Assembly (NCBI GenBank): GCA_028622995.1
Contig: JAJQJQ010000018.1
Location: 2,294,001 to 2,358,000, forward strand
DNA length: 64,000 nucleotides
Direction of reading: 5' to 3'
From: Panagrolaimus kolymaensis
Lineage: Eukaryota; Nematoda; Chromadorea; Rhabditida; Panagrolaimidae
How positions within the stretch are numbered: position 1 is the first letter of the stretch; every line of letters starts with the position of its first letter. Made by a program: the position numbers and the translations under genes. Below, in pieces: positions 61,837 through 64,000 of this stretch. The notes below the pieces were generated by a model, which was given only the letters and a program-made list of their open reading frames with translations, was not told where the DNA came from and searched no databases.

Positions 61837-64000
61837 TTCTGAAAAAAACAAAAAGAAAATTATAAAGAAAAAACTTTATGTAATTTTTAAAGTCCAACAA
61901 TCCACGTTAAAATAGAGTCAAAAAGAAAGAATGAGGTCAATGAATGAAAAAAAAAAAACAATCTATAAGAAGAAAAAAATCGGCGACATGTTTTTTAAAA
62001 TTTAAATGGTGGTGAACGAACAACTACCACGGATATTTCACGTCAGAAAACATATCCATAAAAAAATAAACGATAAACTCAAAAAATACAAAAGATGAAA
62101 ACATAACATAATCCATAATGAGTTAGTTTGTTCTTTTTTCAAAGATTTTAAAAAAATATTTTACCAAAAAACATCTTTGAAAGAAAATTAATATTTGCCA
62201 ACGAAAGAAAACAATGACAAAATAAGAGTTAAATAAAAAAGAGGGTCAACTTCACGGACACTTTTTTAATTGACAAAAAAACATACATAACAAAAGAGAG
62301 GGGTAGTTCGAAGACATGGGTGGAGCTTCTTGGTCTGCAAGCAAAAAAAGAAAGAAAGAAATAGAGAGAAAGAGATTTTGTTGTTAAATGTAACACGTTT
62401 TTCTTGCTATTTATGTTTGGTTTTATTTTTTTTTCTCACACTCTTGATCAAAAGGAAGTATTTGGCACCCCGACATCTCCTCCTGGCACCTCAGGTGTTC
62501 CACACTAAAAAAAAAACTCATAAACTTTTTTATATAAATAAAACCTAGTTTCGAACGGACTAAGATTTTCGCGCAAGAAAAAACGTGGACAAGCTTCCTC
62601 ATTTTTTAAATTTCTTTTGCAATGCTGGACAGTACAAAGTCTTTCTCTCTCTCTATTTTGTAAATATGTATGTTTGTGCATCACTTTTTTTCTCTCTCGA
62701 AAACCTAACTATCTTTTATGCAACCAACGAGCCGTCTAATCACCTCTCGTCAACGTCGTCATCAAGCGGACATTTCTTTTTTCATTTTTTTTATTATGCG
62801 TGTGTTTATATGTTTTTGTGTGTATATATGCGTGTGTTTGCAAGTTTAAACGTTATTTATCTTGAATAAAAAAAATTGAAGGCGGAGTGTGGCGAGCCAC
62901 CGGTTAGCACCAGACACGAGCTGACACTCTGTATTTTGGCGGTCGTCGAACGTCGAAATAAAAAAAAAGAGGAAAAAATGAAACGAAAAAAACAAGAATA
63001 ATAAAAGAAGAGACGATTGTAGCGGATGGAACACGCATAGCATGAAACGAAATGAAAAAAAAATAGGACCCAGGCGGTTGGCCCGTCAGCCATACATCCA
63101 GCCAGCGCGCGGTGGCGAGTTCATGACTATGGGGTTAAAGTGAGGGCAACATTCATTGGTGGTCGGTCACGAAAAAAAGGGAGACTTTCGCACTGTCAAA
63201 AATCTTAGATGAATCCGAGGCCGTACCAGCCGCTCCCGGTACACATAAAAATAACAAAAAAAATAAATTTAAGAGTAAAAAATATTAAAATATTTTTTTC
63301 TCAAAGTTTCAAGGTTAAAATTGTTGTAGACAGTAAAATCCTATATATATTTTTTGTAATTCAATGATCGAAAAACTTGAGCCTGGTGATTAAAGAAAAT
63401 AGACATTTTTTTTATTGAATGGTTTTTCAAAAGACAAAATTATATTTACTTCAGTCATTTTTTTCTCATCTCAAAAAATAAGGAGTCTTGAAAACATAAA
63501 AATGGAACTGATAAGCCTAATCAAAAATAGCAAACATCGAACAAAAGTCATTTCCGGCTGCACGCCATTGTTTTAAAAGGTTTTTAAAAAGCACCAACTC
63601 ATAAAGTGAAGAAAAAAAAGAACTGCAACAAAAATCGACTAGATGATTCTAAACTTTCATTTTTTCTCAACTCCAATGTATTTGATTACTTTATTCGATA
63701 AAATAAGATCAGCAATATCCAAAAAATAAAAGCAATGTCAAAAAAAGGCTTAAATTACAAAAATCGTGAAATAGTCCCATTTGTCAAAAAAAAAAATAAA
63801 CATTATTTTTGTAGAAAAAAAGCCTAAGCATCTGGCATCGTCAAGAAATTCAAAAAGAAAAAAACCATTAATTGAACTCGGTTACTGTAAACCTTTTAAA
63901 TTTTCTGAAGCGAATCAATTGCTTCTAAAAAGGAATAAAAAAATGATATATTTTTTCTAAACTTGGATTGTGTTGAGCTATTTTTTTATTTTTATTTTGT
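61837..64000. other. Upstream region of the MEIOC-like gene to the window end
   Basis: Mostly A/T-rich. A segment at 62876-63245 is clearly more G+C-rich and includes CCAGCCAGCGCGCGGTGGCG, the most CpG-dense stretch besides the transposon. This may be a distal promoter, an unseen RNA gene or the start of a gene beyond the edge. No exon can be connected to any neighbour. Confidence 0.4.

Noticed and set aside
1..64000. tRNA, rRNA or CRISPR array
   Set aside because: No cloverleaf with GGTTCRA-type T arm, no rRNA core, and no regular repeat-spacer pattern was seen. This was by eye only; a covariance search would be decisive.

Overview
This is nuclear DNA from a nematode. It is very AT-rich, almost every gene is cut by short introns (mostly about 45-75 bp) with acceptors of the type TTTTTAG or TTTCAG, and genes lie on both strands. 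The gene set is typical of worms: an NDRG protein, a SIRT7-type sirtuin, PAR-3, a cysteine-type selenophosphate synthetase, a folate/FAD-type mitochondrial carrier, a galanin/allatostatin-like receptor close to NPR-9, MIG-10 and a SWEET sugar transporter. A fast-evolving F-box-like gene recalls families expanded in clade IV nematodes, but I cannot place the species. All exon maps were derived by hand from splice signals and reading phase.

Layout. 1-1034 (+) is the 3' end of a membrane protein with two alternative cytoplasmic tails. 3759-5137 (+) NDRG. 6503-7428 (+) a single-pass WBP1/VOPP1-like membrane protein. 7939-9381 (+) SIRT7-like. 9466-9731 a hAT-like miniature transposon. 10047-10907 (+) F-box-like. 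11087-12538 (-) TNF-receptor-like. 13647-14725 (-) TMEM127-like four-TM protein. 18589-23768 (+) par-3. 24625-26008 (+) selenophosphate synthetase. 26663-27548 (+) secreted TSP1-like protein. 27999-29122 (+) SLC25A32-like carrier. 29514-31385 (+) GPR180/TMEM145-like. 33020-34740 (+) npr-9-like GPCR. 35216-49400 (-) mig-10 with very long 5' introns. 50350-50865 and 51500-52025 (-) two small secreted proteins. 52967-54549 (+) an unrecognised protein. 55012-56098 (+) protein kinase. 56414-57224 (-) SWEET. 59060-61836 (-) MEIOC-like. The rest is AT-rich non-coding sequence with homopolymer runs.

The most striking signal is in the last two exons of par-3. Two different reading frames are both open for 681 coding bases. 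Standard splicing enters one frame, and skipping the 83-bp exon just upstream enters the other. The unusually G+C-rich stretch begins and ends where the second frame begins and ends. This looks like true dual coding that gives PAR-3 two unrelated C-termini.

Other notable points are a TNF-receptor-type cysteine-rich receptor whose tail is cut off at an A5 run, a MEIOC-family protein, three introns that are multiples of three with no stop and so can be retained, an alternative last exon that adds a PDZ ligand, and two undescribed secreted low-complexity proteins. Functionally the window is a mix of unrelated housekeeping and developmental genes. par-3 (polarity), mig-10 (cell migration and axon guidance) and the 5' membrane protein are all cortex or cytoskeleton related, but they are not an obvious cluster.
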